This document shows, one piece after another, positions 37,518 through 46,678 of a DNA stretch of 64,000 nt. Where the stretch lies: NCBI GenBank assembly GCA_965246925.1, contig OZ251994.1, positions 4,037,115-4,101,114 on the forward strand, read 5' to 3'. Source of the DNA: JANPPS01 sp965246925 (lineage in GTDB: Bacteria > Pseudomonadota > Alphaproteobacteria > Acetobacterales > Acetobacteraceae). The position numbers were made by a program, and so were the translations under genes. The notes beneath the pieces are model-generated. The model made no database searches, was not told the DNA's origin, and saw only the letters and a list, made by a program, of their open reading frames with translations. Within the stretch, counting starts at the first letter, position 1. Every line of letters begins with the position of its first letter.

Positions 37518-38216
37518 TCAGCCCCCGGCTGCCTGGTCGGTGAACCAATGCAGGTCGCCCGTGGGATGGAGCCTTGCGGCGGGCTGACTTTGGTCGCCGG
37601 CCCGCACCTTGACCAGCACGTCCCGCTTTTCCGCCCCGGTCACGATGAACGCCACGTGCTGTGCGGATTCCAGCGCCGGGTAGGTCAGCGTGATCCGCGT
37701 CGGCTCCCCCTCCGGCGTGACCGCCACGGCCCAGGCGGATTGCTCATCCAATGCCGGTGTGCCCGGAAACAAGGATGCCGTGTGACCGTTGGTGCCCAAC
37801 CCCAGCAGCACGATCTCGAACAACGGGCGTGCCGGGTCGAGGGTGGATGCGCCGTAGAACGCCTGCAGCGCCTGTTGATACTGCTGGGCGGCTTGTTCCG
37901 GTGACACGTCTTCGGTCTGCACCGGGTGCATGTGGCTGGCCGGGATCTTCACGTGTCCGAGCAGCGCCGTGTAGGTCATGCGGTAGTTGCTCCGCGCGTC
38001 ATCGGGCGGCACGAAGCGCTCGTCGCCCCAGAACACATGGAGGCGGTCCCATGGCATCAGCCCCTGATAGGGCGGCTGTGCCAGTAGTTCATATAGAATC
38101 TTCGGTGTCGACCCGCCCGACAGGCAGACCGCGACCGGGCCGCTCGTGCCGCGAAGGATTTCGAGCATCCAGTCCGCGACCTCTTTGGCCAGCGCGCCCG
38201 GCGATGCTGCGGTCAT
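37518..38216 (-). CDS. pgl: 6-phosphogluconolactonase
   Basis: Hydrolyses 6-phosphogluconolactone, the product of Zwf, in the oxidative pentose phosphate pathway. The 232-residue DevB-type protein shows VAVCLSGGSTPKILYELL, WDRLHVFWGDERFVPPDD, SNYRMTY, IVLLGLGTNGHTASLFPG and RITLTYPAL. It overlaps the HAD phosphatase gene by 4 bases and is the last gene of the operon. Confidence 0.95.
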   Translation of the reverse strand: MTAASPGALAKEVADWMLEILRGTSGPVAVCLSGGSTPKILYELLAQPPYQGLMPWDRLHVFWGDERFVPPDDARSNYRMTYTALLGHVKIPASHMHPVQTEDVSPEQAAQQYQQALQAFYGASTLDPARPLFEIVLLGLGTNGHTASLFPGTPALDEQSAWAVAVTPEGEPTRITLTYPALESAQHVAFIVTGAEKRDVLVKVRAGDQSQPAARLHPTGDLHWFTDQAAGG

Positions 38217-39019
38217 GCGGCGGCTTTCGGCAGGATGAACTGGTCGATCGCCTGGGCCCAGCCATCGTCATCGTTCCGGCCCGTGACCACGCTGGCCTGC
38301 GCCTGCACGTCCTCCGGCCCGTTGCCCATGCAGATCGAATAGCCCGCCACCTTGAACATCGGCACGTCGTTGGCCTGATCACCTAGCACCGCGACGTCGC
38401 TGAGCGGCAGGCCGAACTGCGCCGCAAGCGTCCGGACCGCGTTGCCCTTGTTCGCCTCCGGATGCGTCACGTCCAGATAATAGGCCTGCGACCGCTTGGC
38501 GTTGGCCGAGGCGCCGAGCATGGCTTGCAGCTCGGCCTCCAGCCGGGCGAGCAGCGGCTCGTCATCGGTCACGCCCACGACCTTGCCGCATTCGTGCAGG
38601 TACGGGGTGAAATCCGCGACGATACGCTCGTTCGTGTGGATGGTCCGCCGCTCCAGGGGGACGCGCGGGCCGTTCGGATCCTGCGCCAGCCACTCCGTCT
38701 CCGTGAAGAACCAGGCGCTGACCTTGTTGCGGGCGAACAGGTCCAGCGCACGCTGCGCCAGCTCCGGCGCCAGAAGCCGCCGCTCCACCACCGTCCCGTC
38801 CGGCTGGGCCACGACGCCGCCATTGAACCCGGCGAGCAAGCCCGTCAACGACAACGCATCCGCAATCGTCTTCAATCCGAAGGGCGGACGGGCGCTGACG
38901 ATGCCAAGCGGGATGCCCGCGTCGCGCAGCCGCCCGACCGCGGCGATCGTGCTGGGCGCGAGCGACTTATCCGTCCGCACCAGCGTGCCATCGACGTCCG
39001 TGATCACGAGCCGGATCAT
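38213..39019 (-). CDS. Cof-type HAD-IIB phosphatase
   Basis: A 268-residue sugar-phosphatase-like protein. Motif I is VITDVDGTLVRTDKSL, motif II sits in LGIVSARPP, and motif IV is VAVLGDQANDVPMFKVAG with SICMGNGPEDV after it; the C2B cap lies between. It is locked in the operon by 4-base overlaps with both zwf and pgl, so it may remove misformed or surplus sugar phosphates of the pathway. That role is inferred from position only. Confidence 0.88.
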   Translation of the reverse strand: MIRLVITDVDGTLVRTDKSLAPSTIAAVGRLRDAGIPLGIVSARPPFGLKTIADALSLTGLLAGFNGGVVAQPDGTVVERRLLAPELAQRALDLFARNKVSAWFFTETEWLAQDPNGPRVPLERRTIHTNERIVADFTPYLHECGKVVGVTDDEPLLARLEAELQAMLGASANAKRSQAYYLDVTHPEANKGNAVRTLAAQFGLPLSDVAVLGDQANDVPMFKVAGYSICMGNGPEDVQAQASVVTGRNDDDGWAQAIDQFILPKAAA

Positions 39020-40584
39020 GTGATGGGCAGCCAATGCCGTCCGTCCCGTTCTAGCAGCCGGTCGGCCGCGGCCGGGCCCGCGCTGCCGGCACGGTAATCC
39101 TGCACCTGAGTGTGCCCGGCGCCCCACTCCACCAAGATGGGATCGACCGCGGCCCAGCCAGCCTCCACATTGTCGGCGCGCTGAAACAGCGTCTGATCGC
39201 CGATCATGACGTCATAGATCAGCGTCTCATACCCGGTCGCGGACGGGGTCTTGAAGAAATCGGAATAGCGGAACTCCATGCGCACCGCGCCCAGCTCCAT
39301 CGTCGGGCCCGGCACCTTGGCGCTCAGCTGCAGCGTGATGCCCTCGCTCGGCTGCACATGGATCGTCATGGTGTTGGGCGTGAGCTTTTCCACCGGAGTT
39401 TCCCGGAACAGCGCGTACGGCGCCTGCTTGAAATGAACCACGATCTCGGTCTTCCGCACGCTCATGCGCTTGCCGGTGCGGATATAGAACGGCACGCCGG
39501 CCCAGCGGAAATTGTCGATCTTGAGACGCATCGCGACGTAGGTTTCGGTCACGCTATCCTGCGCTACGTCCTTTTCTTGCGAGTAACCCGGCAGCGCCTC
39601 ACCCTTGATGATTCCCGCCGTGTATTGGCCGCGCACCACGTCCCGCGCCACCCGCATGGCGTCCATCGGCTTGATCGCCTGGATCACCTTGGCCTTCTCG
39701 GCCCGGACCTCGTCCGCATCGAAGCTGTTGGGCGGCTCCATGGCCACCATCGCCAGCAGCTGGAACATGTGGTTGGGCACCATGTCTCGCAGCGCGCCGG
39801 TCGGCTCGTAGAAGCGGGCCCGGCCCTCGACGCCCACCGTCTCGGCCGCGGTGATCTGCACGTGATCGATATAGAACCGGTTCCACAGCGGCTCGAAGAT
39901 GCCGTTGCTGAAGCGCAGCGCCATGATGTTCTGCACCGTTTCTTTACCCAGAAAGTGATCGATGCGGAACACCTGGTGCTCACCCACGTGGCTCAGGATC
40001 AACTCGTTCAGCGCCTTGGCGCTCGCGAGGTCGTGGCCGAACGGCTTTTCCACCACCACCCGGCGGAACGCACCCTCCGCCTCCTTGAGCATGTCGGCCT
40101 CGGCCAGCTTTTCCACCACCGGGCCAAAGAACCGCGCGGCCACGGCCAGGTAGAAGATGCAGTTGCCCTGCAGTTTGGTCGCGAGCTCCTTGAACGCCTC
40201 CGCACTGCCGAAATCGGCGACGTGGTAGTTCAGCCGGTCGCGCAGCCAGCCCCAGGCGTCATGGTCCAGCCTCTCCGGCGCGAACTCCCCGCCGCGGTCC
40301 TTGACGAACGACTCCATGGTCGCGGTCAGGTTATTGCGGAAGCTCTCGTCGTCACCGGGCTGCACATCGACGCCGATGATCTTGAACCCTTCCTGCAGCA
40401 GCCCGGCCAAATGCAGGTTGTAGATGGACGGCATCAGCAGACGCTTGGTCAGATCTCCGGCCGCGCCGAAGATCACCAGGGTCGAGGGCGGCGCGGGCAG
40501 CGCCTTGCCCAGCACGGCGGCCAGAGTGTCCGGCCCGTCCATGCGCGTCGTGACGTCGAGGGTGCTGCCGTCCGGGCCGGGCAT
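39016..40584 (-). CDS. zwf: Glucose-6-phosphate 1-dehydrogenase
   Basis: Oxidises glucose 6-phosphate to 6-phosphogluconolactone. The 522-residue protein has the nucleotide-binding VIFGAAGDLTKRLLMPSIY, the substrate signature RIDHFLGKETVQN, EPLWNRFYIDHVQITAAE and PFYIRTGKRMSVRKTEIV. It starts three bases after the gnd stop and overlaps the HAD gene by 4 bases. Confidence 0.97.
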   Translation of the reverse strand: MPGPDGSTLDVTTRMDGPDTLAAVLGKALPAPPSTLVIFGAAGDLTKRLLMPSIYNLHLAGLLQEGFKIIGVDVQPGDDESFRNNLTATMESFVKDRGGEFAPERLDHDAWGWLRDRLNYHVADFGSAEAFKELATKLQGNCIFYLAVAARFFGPVVEKLAEADMLKEAEGAFRRVVVEKPFGHDLASAKALNELILSHVGEHQVFRIDHFLGKETVQNIMALRFSNGIFEPLWNRFYIDHVQITAAETVGVEGRARFYEPTGALRDMVPNHMFQLLAMVAMEPPNSFDADEVRAEKAKVIQAIKPMDAMRVARDVVRGQYTAGIIKGEALPGYSQEKDVAQDSVTETYVAMRLKIDNFRWAGVPFYIRTGKRMSVRKTEIVVHFKQAPYALFRETPVEKLTPNTMTIHVQPSEGITLQLSAKVPGPTMELGAVRMEFRYSDFFKTPSATGYETLIYDVMIGDQTLFQRADNVEAGWAAVDPILVEWGAGHTQVQDYRAGSAGPAAADRLLERDGRHWLPIT

Positions 40585-40587
40585 GGG

Positions 40588-41577
40588 TCAGCTCTCCTTC
40601 GGCGTCGAAATTTCGACATGCCCGCCGAACCCGGCCCGCATGGCGCTCAGCAGCTTATTCGGGAACGCGCCCTGGCGGCGGCTTTCGAACCGGGCATAGA
40701 GGCTGGTGGAGAGCACCGGGGCGGGAACGCCTTCCTCGACCGCAGCCTCGATCGTCCAGCGGCCCTCGCCGGAATCCGCGACCTCACCCTTATAGTCCGA
40801 CAGCGTGTCGTTCTTGGCCAGCGCCATGGCCGTCAGGTCCAGCAGCCAGGAACTGACGACGCTGCCGCGGCGCCAGACCTCGGACACTTCGGTCAGGTCG
40901 ATGTCGAACCGCTCGGCCTCCGGCAGTTCCTCGCTGTTCTTGTGCTTGAGGATGTCGAACCCCTCGGCATAGGCCTGCATGAGTCCGTACTCGATGCCGT
41001 TATGCACCATCTTCACGAAGTGCCCTGCGCCGGCGGGCCCGGCGTGAATATAACCCTGCTCGGCCCGGGGGTCGCGGCCATCCCGGTGCGGCGTCCGCTC
41101 GATCGTGCCGATGCCGGGTGCGAGGGTGGCGAAGATCGGGTCCAGATGGTCCACCGCCGATTTTTCCCCGCCGATCATCATGCAGTATCCGCGGTCGATG
41201 CCCCATATGCCGCCGGACGTGCCGACGTCTATATAGGTGATGCCCTTCTCGCGCAGCGTGGCGGCGCGACGGATGTCGTCCTTGTAATAGCTGTTGCCGC
41301 CATCGATGATGATGTCGCCCTTGTCCATCATGCCGGCCAGTTGCATCACGGTATCCTCCGTGATCTTCCCCGCAGGTAACATGACCCAGACTGCGCGTGG
41401 CGGGGTAAGTTGCTTTACCATGTCTTCCAGGCCCGTGCTGGGCTTGGCGCCCTTACCTTGCAGCATATGCACCGGGTCCGGGTTGCGGTCATACACGACT
41501 GTCGTGTGGCCGGCGCGCATAAGGCGCTGGCTGATGTTCCCGCCCATCCGGCCTAGGCCAATAATTCCGAGTTCCAT
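40588..41577 (-). CDS. gnd: 6-phosphogluconate dehydrogenase, decarboxylating (short NAD-type)
   Basis: Converts 6-phosphogluconate to ribulose 5-phosphate and CO2. It opens GIIGLGRMGGNISQRLMRAG; the catalytic region has DIIIDGGNSYYKDDIRRA, YIDVGTSGGIWG and HFVKMVHNGIEYGLMQAYAEG. At 329 residues it belongs to the short GntZ/YqeC branch, which usually prefers NAD, rather than the 470-residue NADP type. ATG 41577 is chosen because the Rossmann strand starts right after it. Confidence 0.95.
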   Translation of the reverse strand: MELGIIGLGRMGGNISQRLMRAGHTTVVYDRNPDPVHMLQGKGAKPSTGLEDMVKQLTPPRAVWVMLPAGKITEDTVMQLAGMMDKGDIIIDGGNSYYKDDIRRAATLREKGITYIDVGTSGGIWGIDRGYCMMIGGEKSAVDHLDPIFATLAPGIGTIERTPHRDGRDPRAEQGYIHAGPAGAGHFVKMVHNGIEYGLMQAYAEGFDILKHKNSEELPEAERFDIDLTEVSEVWRRGSVVSSWLLDLTAMALAKNDTLSDYKGEVADSGEGRWTIEAAVEEGVPAPVLSTSLYARFESRRQGAFPNKLLSAMRAGFGGHVEISTPKES

Positions 41578-41600
41578 GCTTACTCCGGTCCTTGTCGTTT

Positions 41601-41633
41601 CCCTCACCCCAACCCTCTCCCGGAGGGAGAGGG
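41601..41633. repeat. REP-like palindrome between tal-pgi and gnd
   Basis: CCCTCACCCC leads into CCCTCTCCC (41613-41621), a GGA loop and GGGAGAGGG (41625-41633). It shares the arm and the stem with the two elements at 25555-25664. Lying inside an operon, it may stabilise or attenuate the transcript. Confidence 0.8.
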
Positions 41634-41635
41634 GG

Positions 41636-44440
41636 CTAGGACAACCCTTTCTGGATAGCCTGCGCTAATCTCGTGAGACCGGCTTCCCGGTCGGGACCGA
41701 GATGGACTCTTAGGGCGCGACGCTTGCGTTCGGTCAGCACCTCGAAGTCACCGCGGGCCTGGGCCGCCTTGACGGTGCCGAAGGTGTAGCCGCCGCCGGG
41801 CACGTCCAGGTCCTGCGCTTCGTCACCGGTGATCTGGAGGAACACGCCGCTGTTCGGCCCGCCCTTATAGGCTTGGCCGGTCGAATGTAGAAAGCGCGGG
41901 CCGAAGCCGGCGCAGGTGGCGGTATGCTTATGGTCGCGTATGCCGGTCCGCATCTGACGAAGCGCGTCGATATGCGCCGGTGTGCGGTCCAAATAGGCCA
42001 GCAGCGCCACGTAATCCCCGGTGCCGGCGCGGGCCAGGTGCGCCTTGATCACTGCGTCCAGGCCGGACTTGGGAAGGTCGGCCTGGTTCGTCGCGTCCGT
42101 GAACAGCTTCAGGCCATCCTCGGTCACGAACGGCGTCTCGTCCGGCAGCTTGCCGTCCTTGGCGACCGCGTCGGTCAGCTTCTTAGTCTCAATCTTGCTC
42201 GCCTCCACGTCCGGCTGATTAAAGGCGTTGATGCCGATTACCGAACCGGCGACCGCAGTCGCGAACTCCCACAGGAAGAACTGCTGCGCGATCTGGATCT
42301 TATCCGATAGCGTGAACCGGATCACCGGCTGACCCGCTGCCTCCAAGGCGATGACCGCCGCGTCATGCGTGCTGTCACCGGACAGCTGCAGATAGGCGAA
42401 CACGCGGTCGGCGCCATACACGCCGGGGGCGCCGAGGGGCTCGTCATCGACGGGCACGATACCGTGGCCGAGCTTGCCCGTGCTTTCCGCCAGCAATTGC
42501 TCGAGCCAGGCGCCCATGTCGGCGATTCCCGGGGAGGCGATCACGGTTACCTTGTCCCGGCCCATCTTGGCCGCGGTGCCAAGGATTGCGCCGAGCTGCA
42601 CGCCAGGGTTCTCGGCCGGTGGTGTACCCGCGGCGCAGGCGGCGGTCATCAGCGCGGCGCTTTGCAGGAACGCCTTCAGGTCCAGCCCCATCGCCGCCGC
42701 GGGGACGATGCCGAAATTGGACAGCACCGAATACCGCCCGCCGATCGTGGGATCACCCAGGAACACGTGCCGGAACCCGTCATTGGCGGCAATGCCGGCA
42801 ACCTTGGAGCCTGGGTCGGTGACCGCTACGAAATGCTGCCCAGGCTCCTGCACGGCATGGCTCATGCGGTCCCAGAAGAACGCCTTAAAGATGTTCGGCT
42901 CAAGCGTGCCGCCCGATTTCGAGCTGACGATGCAGAGCGTCTTCTTGAGATCGACCGATTTCTCCAGTGCTGCAATCTGCGCCGGGTCAGTGCTGTCCAG
43001 GATCTGTAGGGCGGGAAAGCCCGGCACGCGGCCGAACGTCTCGGCCAGCACCTCCGGGCCCAAGCTCGACCCGCCCATGCCCAGCAACAGCACATGCTCG
43101 AACCCGGCCTGCTTCACTTCGTCCTGGAAGGCCTGCAACGCGGACAAATCGGCCTGCCGGTCCTGCACGACGTGCAGCCAGCCGAGCCACTTAGCCTCGT
43201 CCTCACCGGTCCAGAGCTTGGCGTCATGCGCCCAGAGGTCCCGCACCAGACCCTTCTTGCGCCACTCGTCCATGGTGGCCTTCACCGCCGCGTCCAGCTC
43301 CGGCGGCAGCTTGGCGCTCATGCCGGACAGCTGGGAACCCAGCATCGCCGCACGCTTCTTGGCGACCGAGCCCAGCAAACCGTCCGCGGCGGCGGCAAAC
43401 AGCTCGACGCCGTCCTGCACCAGCTTCAACGTAACGCCTTCAAGGTCCAAGCCCTGCTTCTCGGCCTCGGCCAGCACGTGCTTGGCGTCTTCCAGACCCT
43501 CGGTCAAGCTTTCCCGGCATTTCCCGTGGTCGCGAAAGGCGTCCATCGTCGCGGGGGGGATCGTGTTGACGGTGTCGCGTCCGATCAGCTCTTCGACATA
43601 CAGCACGTCACTATACGCTTTGTCCTTCACCCCCGTGCTGGCCCAGAGCAGGCGCTGCGGCTGCGCCCCGGCGGCGGCGAGCTTCTTCCAGCGGTCCGAG
43701 CCGATCAGGCCGAGGTAGTGCTGATACGCCACCTTGGCATTCGCGATGGCGATCTTGCCGCGCAAGGGCTTGAGCGCCGGGTCGACGCGCTCATCGATCC
43801 TCTTGTCCATCACCGCGTCGATCCGGCTCACGAAGAAGCTGGCGACGCTGGCGATCCCGGCGACCGGCAGCCCCTTCGCCATCCGGTCCTCGAGCCCGGC
43901 GATGAACGCCTCGGCCACGGCCTGATAGGCCTTCAAAGAAAACAGGAGCGTCACGTTGATGTTGAGGCCATCGCCGATCAGCGTGCGGACCGCGGGCGCC
44001 CCGGCATCGGTGCCGGGCACCTTGACCATTAGGTTGGGCCGCTCCACCGCCTTCCAGAGCCGGCGCGCCTCGGTCACCGTGTCATCGGTGCGCAGCGCCA
44101 AATAGGGCGAGACCTCGAGGCTCACATAGCCGTCGATCTTCTGGGTGGCCTCATACACCGGACGCATCAGGTCGCAGGCGTGCTGAATATCCTCCTCGGC
44201 CAGCGCCTCGTAGATGTCCAGCGCGTCATGGTCACCCTTGGCCGCGAGGGCCTTGAAGCCGTCGTCGTAATCAGTCCCCTCCCCCATCGCCTTCTGGAAG
44301 ATCGACGGGTTAGAGGTGATGCCCTTCAGCCCGTCCCCGTCCACCAGCTTCTGCAGGCTGCCATTGGCGGTAAAGCTGCGCTGGATGAAGTCGAGCCAGG
44401 GGCTTTGGCCGAATTGCCCGAGCTGCTGGAGTGGGTTCAA
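41636..44440 (-). CDS. tal-pgi: Bifunctional transaldolase / glucose-6-phosphate isomerase
   Basis: A 934-residue fusion. Residues 1 to about 365 are transaldolase (GLKGITSNPSIFQKAMGEG, VKVPGTDAGAPAVR, INVTLLFSLKAYQAVAEAFI, LLWASTGVKDKAYSD). From about 385 the isomerase follows (VLLLGMGGSSLGPEVLAETF, ILDSTDPAQIAAL, CIVSSKSGGTLEPN, EFATAVAGSVIGINAFNQPD). Fusing the two lets one polypeptide connect the non-oxidative branch to fructose and glucose 6-phosphates. Such fusions occur in acetic acid bacteria. It overlaps tkt by 4 bases and is separated from gnd by a REP-like element. Confidence 0.96.
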   Translation of the reverse strand: MNPLQQLGQFGQSPWLDFIQRSFTANGSLQKLVDGDGLKGITSNPSIFQKAMGEGTDYDDGFKALAAKGDHDALDIYEALAEEDIQHACDLMRPVYEATQKIDGYVSLEVSPYLALRTDDTVTEARRLWKAVERPNLMVKVPGTDAGAPAVRTLIGDGLNINVTLLFSLKAYQAVAEAFIAGLEDRMAKGLPVAGIASVASFFVSRIDAVMDKRIDERVDPALKPLRGKIAIANAKVAYQHYLGLIGSDRWKKLAAAGAQPQRLLWASTGVKDKAYSDVLYVEELIGRDTVNTIPPATMDAFRDHGKCRESLTEGLEDAKHVLAEAEKQGLDLEGVTLKLVQDGVELFAAAADGLLGSVAKKRAAMLGSQLSGMSAKLPPELDAAVKATMDEWRKKGLVRDLWAHDAKLWTGEDEAKWLGWLHVVQDRQADLSALQAFQDEVKQAGFEHVLLLGMGGSSLGPEVLAETFGRVPGFPALQILDSTDPAQIAALEKSVDLKKTLCIVSSKSGGTLEPNIFKAFFWDRMSHAVQEPGQHFVAVTDPGSKVAGIAANDGFRHVFLGDPTIGGRYSVLSNFGIVPAAAMGLDLKAFLQSAALMTAACAAGTPPAENPGVQLGAILGTAAKMGRDKVTVIASPGIADMGAWLEQLLAESTGKLGHGIVPVDDEPLGAPGVYGADRVFAYLQLSGDSTHDAAVIALEAAGQPVIRFTLSDKIQIAQQFFLWEFATAVAGSVIGINAFNQPDVEASKIETKKLTDAVAKDGKLPDETPFVTEDGLKLFTDATNQADLPKSGLDAVIKAHLARAGTGDYVALLAYLDRTPAHIDALRQMRTGIRDHKHTATCAGFGPRFLHSTGQAYKGGPNSGVFLQITGDEAQDLDVPGGGYTFGTVKAAQARGDFEVLTERKRRALRVHLGPDREAGLTRLAQAIQKGLS

Positions 44441-46521
44441 TGCGCTTCTCCTCGTTTGGCTTGGCTCCGGGCCGCATCGAGCACGGCGTCCGGCGTGAAG
44501 CCGAATTTCTTCAGCAGCTCGGCCGCCGGGGCGCTGGCGCCGAAGCTATGCATACCGATTACCGCACCACGGCGCCCGGTATAGCGGTCCCAGCCCAGGG
44601 TCGTCGCCTGTTCCACCGCGACCCGGCCGATGATGTGGTCCGGCAGCACCTCGTTCTGGTAGGCCTCATCCTGCTGTTCGAACAATTCCCAGCTGGGCAT
44701 GGACACCACCCGCGCCGACACGCCTTCGGCCTTCAGGGCCTCATACGCGCCGATACACAGGCTCACTTCGCTGCCGGTGCCCATCAGGATCACCTGCGGC
44801 TCCTCGCTATCGGCTACGATGTAGGCGCCCCTGGCGACCCCCTTGGCGGAGGCGTATTTCTCCCGGTCTATGGTCGGCAGCGCCTGACGGCTGAGGGCCA
44901 AGGCCACCGGGTGGTGCTTCGAGTGCATCGCCACGCGCCACGCCTCCGCCACCTCATTGGCGTCCGCGGGGCGCAGCACGATCAGGCCCGGAATGCCGCG
45001 CAGCATCAGCAACTGCTCGATCGGCTGATGCGTCGGCCCATCTTCGCCGACGCCGATGCTATCGTGGGTAAAGATGTAGATGACCGGCACCTCCATGATC
45101 GCCGCGAGGCGGATAGGAGGCTTCATATAATCGGAAAAGATTAAGAAACCGCTACCATACGCACGAACACCCGACAGGGCCATGCCGTTGCAGATCGAGC
45201 CCATGGCGTGCTCGCGGATGCCGAAATGCAGGTTGCGGCCGCCGTAATTATCGGCCTCGAAGCTGCCGGCGCCGTCGAACGTCATGTTGGATTTGGTGCT
45301 GGGCGCAAGGTCTGCGGCGCCGCCGATCAGCCAGGGCACGTGCTTTCCGATGGCGTTCAGCACTTTTTGCGAGCTATCGCGGCTCGCAAGCCCCTTGGCG
45401 TCGGCAGGGAAGACCGGGATGTCGGCATCCCAGCCCTCAGGCAGCTCGTGATGATCCATCTGGTCCAGCTCGGCCGCCAAATCCGGATACTCGGCCCGGT
45501 AGCGGGACAACAACTCCATCCACTCGGCGCGCAGCTTGGACCCGCGGGCGCCCATCTTTTCGGCAAACCTTTCCCGCACACCGTCCGGCACTAAGAACTG
45601 CGCGTCTTCCGGCCAGCCATACGACCGTTTGGCCGCCTTGATCTCTTCATCGCCCAGCGGCTCGCCATGCGCTTCCCGGGTGCCTTGCTTGTGCGGGGCG
45701 CCGTAGCCGATGACCGAGGTGACAATAATGAAAGTCGGGCGGTCGGTCACGCTCTCGGCCTCACGCAAGGCGGCGCCCATCGCGTTGACATCATTGGCGT
45801 CCGCGACCCGGACGATGTGCCAGCCATAGGCGGAGAACCGGGCGGCGACATCCTCGTCGAACGCCAGGTTGGTCGGTCCCTCGATCGTGATGTGGTTGCT
45901 ATCGTAGATCCAAACGAGGTTCGACAACCGCAGATGCGCCGCCGTGCTGCCCGCCTCGGACGACACGCCCTCCATCATGCAGCCATCGCCGCACAGCGCG
46001 TAAACCCGATAGTTATAAAGCTCGTAGCCCGGCTTGTTATACCGGTTTGCAAACCAGCGCTGCGCCATCGCCATGCCGACCGAGTTCGCCACACCCTGCC
46101 CCAGCGGCCCCGTGGTGGTCTCGACACCCGAGGTATAGCTGTACTCCGGATGACCCGGCGTGACGCTGCTCAGCTGCCGGAACTGCTTGATGTCATCGAG
46201 CGATATAGCCTCGGCATTGGTGGGCCCGTTCTGGTCCAGCCTGCGGACCCCAGCCAAATGAATGAGTGAATACAACAGCATGGACGCATGACCGACACTC
46301 AGCACGAAGCGGTCGCGGTTCGGCCAGGACGGGTCCGCCGGGTCGTAGCGAAGGAAATCCTGCCAAATAGTGTAGCCGACCGGCGCCATGGCCATAGGGG
46401 TGCCGGGATGGCCGGACTTGGCTTTCTGCACCGCGTCCATCGACAAGGTGCGGATCGTGTCGATCGCCGTCTTGTCGATCGCGGGCAGGCTGGCCTTCGT
46501 GAAGTCACCGTCTGCTGCCAT
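44437..46521 (-). CDS. tkt: Transketolase
   Basis: A thiamine-diphosphate enzyme moving two-carbon units between sugar phosphates. The 694-residue protein has KSGHPGTPMAMAPVGY, GPLGQGVANSVGMAMAQR, the ThDP motif ALCGDGCMMEGVSSEAG, and IFTHDSIGVGEDGPTHQPIE (quoted to its twentieth residue) in the pyrimidine domain. ATG 46521 follows AAAGGAAGAG. It is the first gene of the pentose phosphate operon; the 157 bases to the divergent MATE gene hold its promoter. Confidence 0.96.
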   Translation of the reverse strand: MAADGDFTKASLPAIDKTAIDTIRTLSMDAVQKAKSGHPGTPMAMAPVGYTIWQDFLRYDPADPSWPNRDRFVLSVGHASMLLYSLIHLAGVRRLDQNGPTNAEAISLDDIKQFRQLSSVTPGHPEYSYTSGVETTTGPLGQGVANSVGMAMAQRWFANRYNKPGYELYNYRVYALCGDGCMMEGVSSEAGSTAAHLRLSNLVWIYDSNHITIEGPTNLAFDEDVAARFSAYGWHIVRVADANDVNAMGAALREAESVTDRPTFIIVTSVIGYGAPHKQGTREAHGEPLGDEEIKAAKRSYGWPEDAQFLVPDGVRERFAEKMGARGSKLRAEWMELLSRYRAEYPDLAAELDQMDHHELPEGWDADIPVFPADAKGLASRDSSQKVLNAIGKHVPWLIGGAADLAPSTKSNMTFDGAGSFEADNYGGRNLHFGIREHAMGSICNGMALSGVRAYGSGFLIFSDYMKPPIRLAAIMEVPVIYIFTHDSIGVGEDGPTHQPIEQLLMLRGIPGLIVLRPADANEVAEAWRVAMHSKHHPVALALSRQALPTIDREKYASAKGVARGAYIVADSEEPQVILMGTGSEVSLCIGAYEALKAEGVSARVVSMPSWELFEQQDEAYQNEVLPDHIIGRVAVEQATTLGWDRYTGRRGAVIGMHSFGASAPAAELLKKFGFTPDAVLDAARSQAKRGEAH

Positions 46522-46678
46522 GGCTCTTCCTTTACGGGCGTGGTTGCCGGGTAGAATGGTTTGCAACCCGGCAAAAGGGAAGCGGCCCCGTGCGCCCTCT
46601 TTCACCTGCACCCAGTATGGCGCAAAACGGGCGCGCGGCCAGGGGGTCGGCTGTGGCGTTTCTGTGAACGAGGGTTAA

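Noticed and set aside
39112..41379. A 755-codon open frame on the plus strand opposite zwf and gnd.
   Set aside because: Same reason: arginine- and histidine-rich shadow of two certain genes, with no motif or ribosome binding site.
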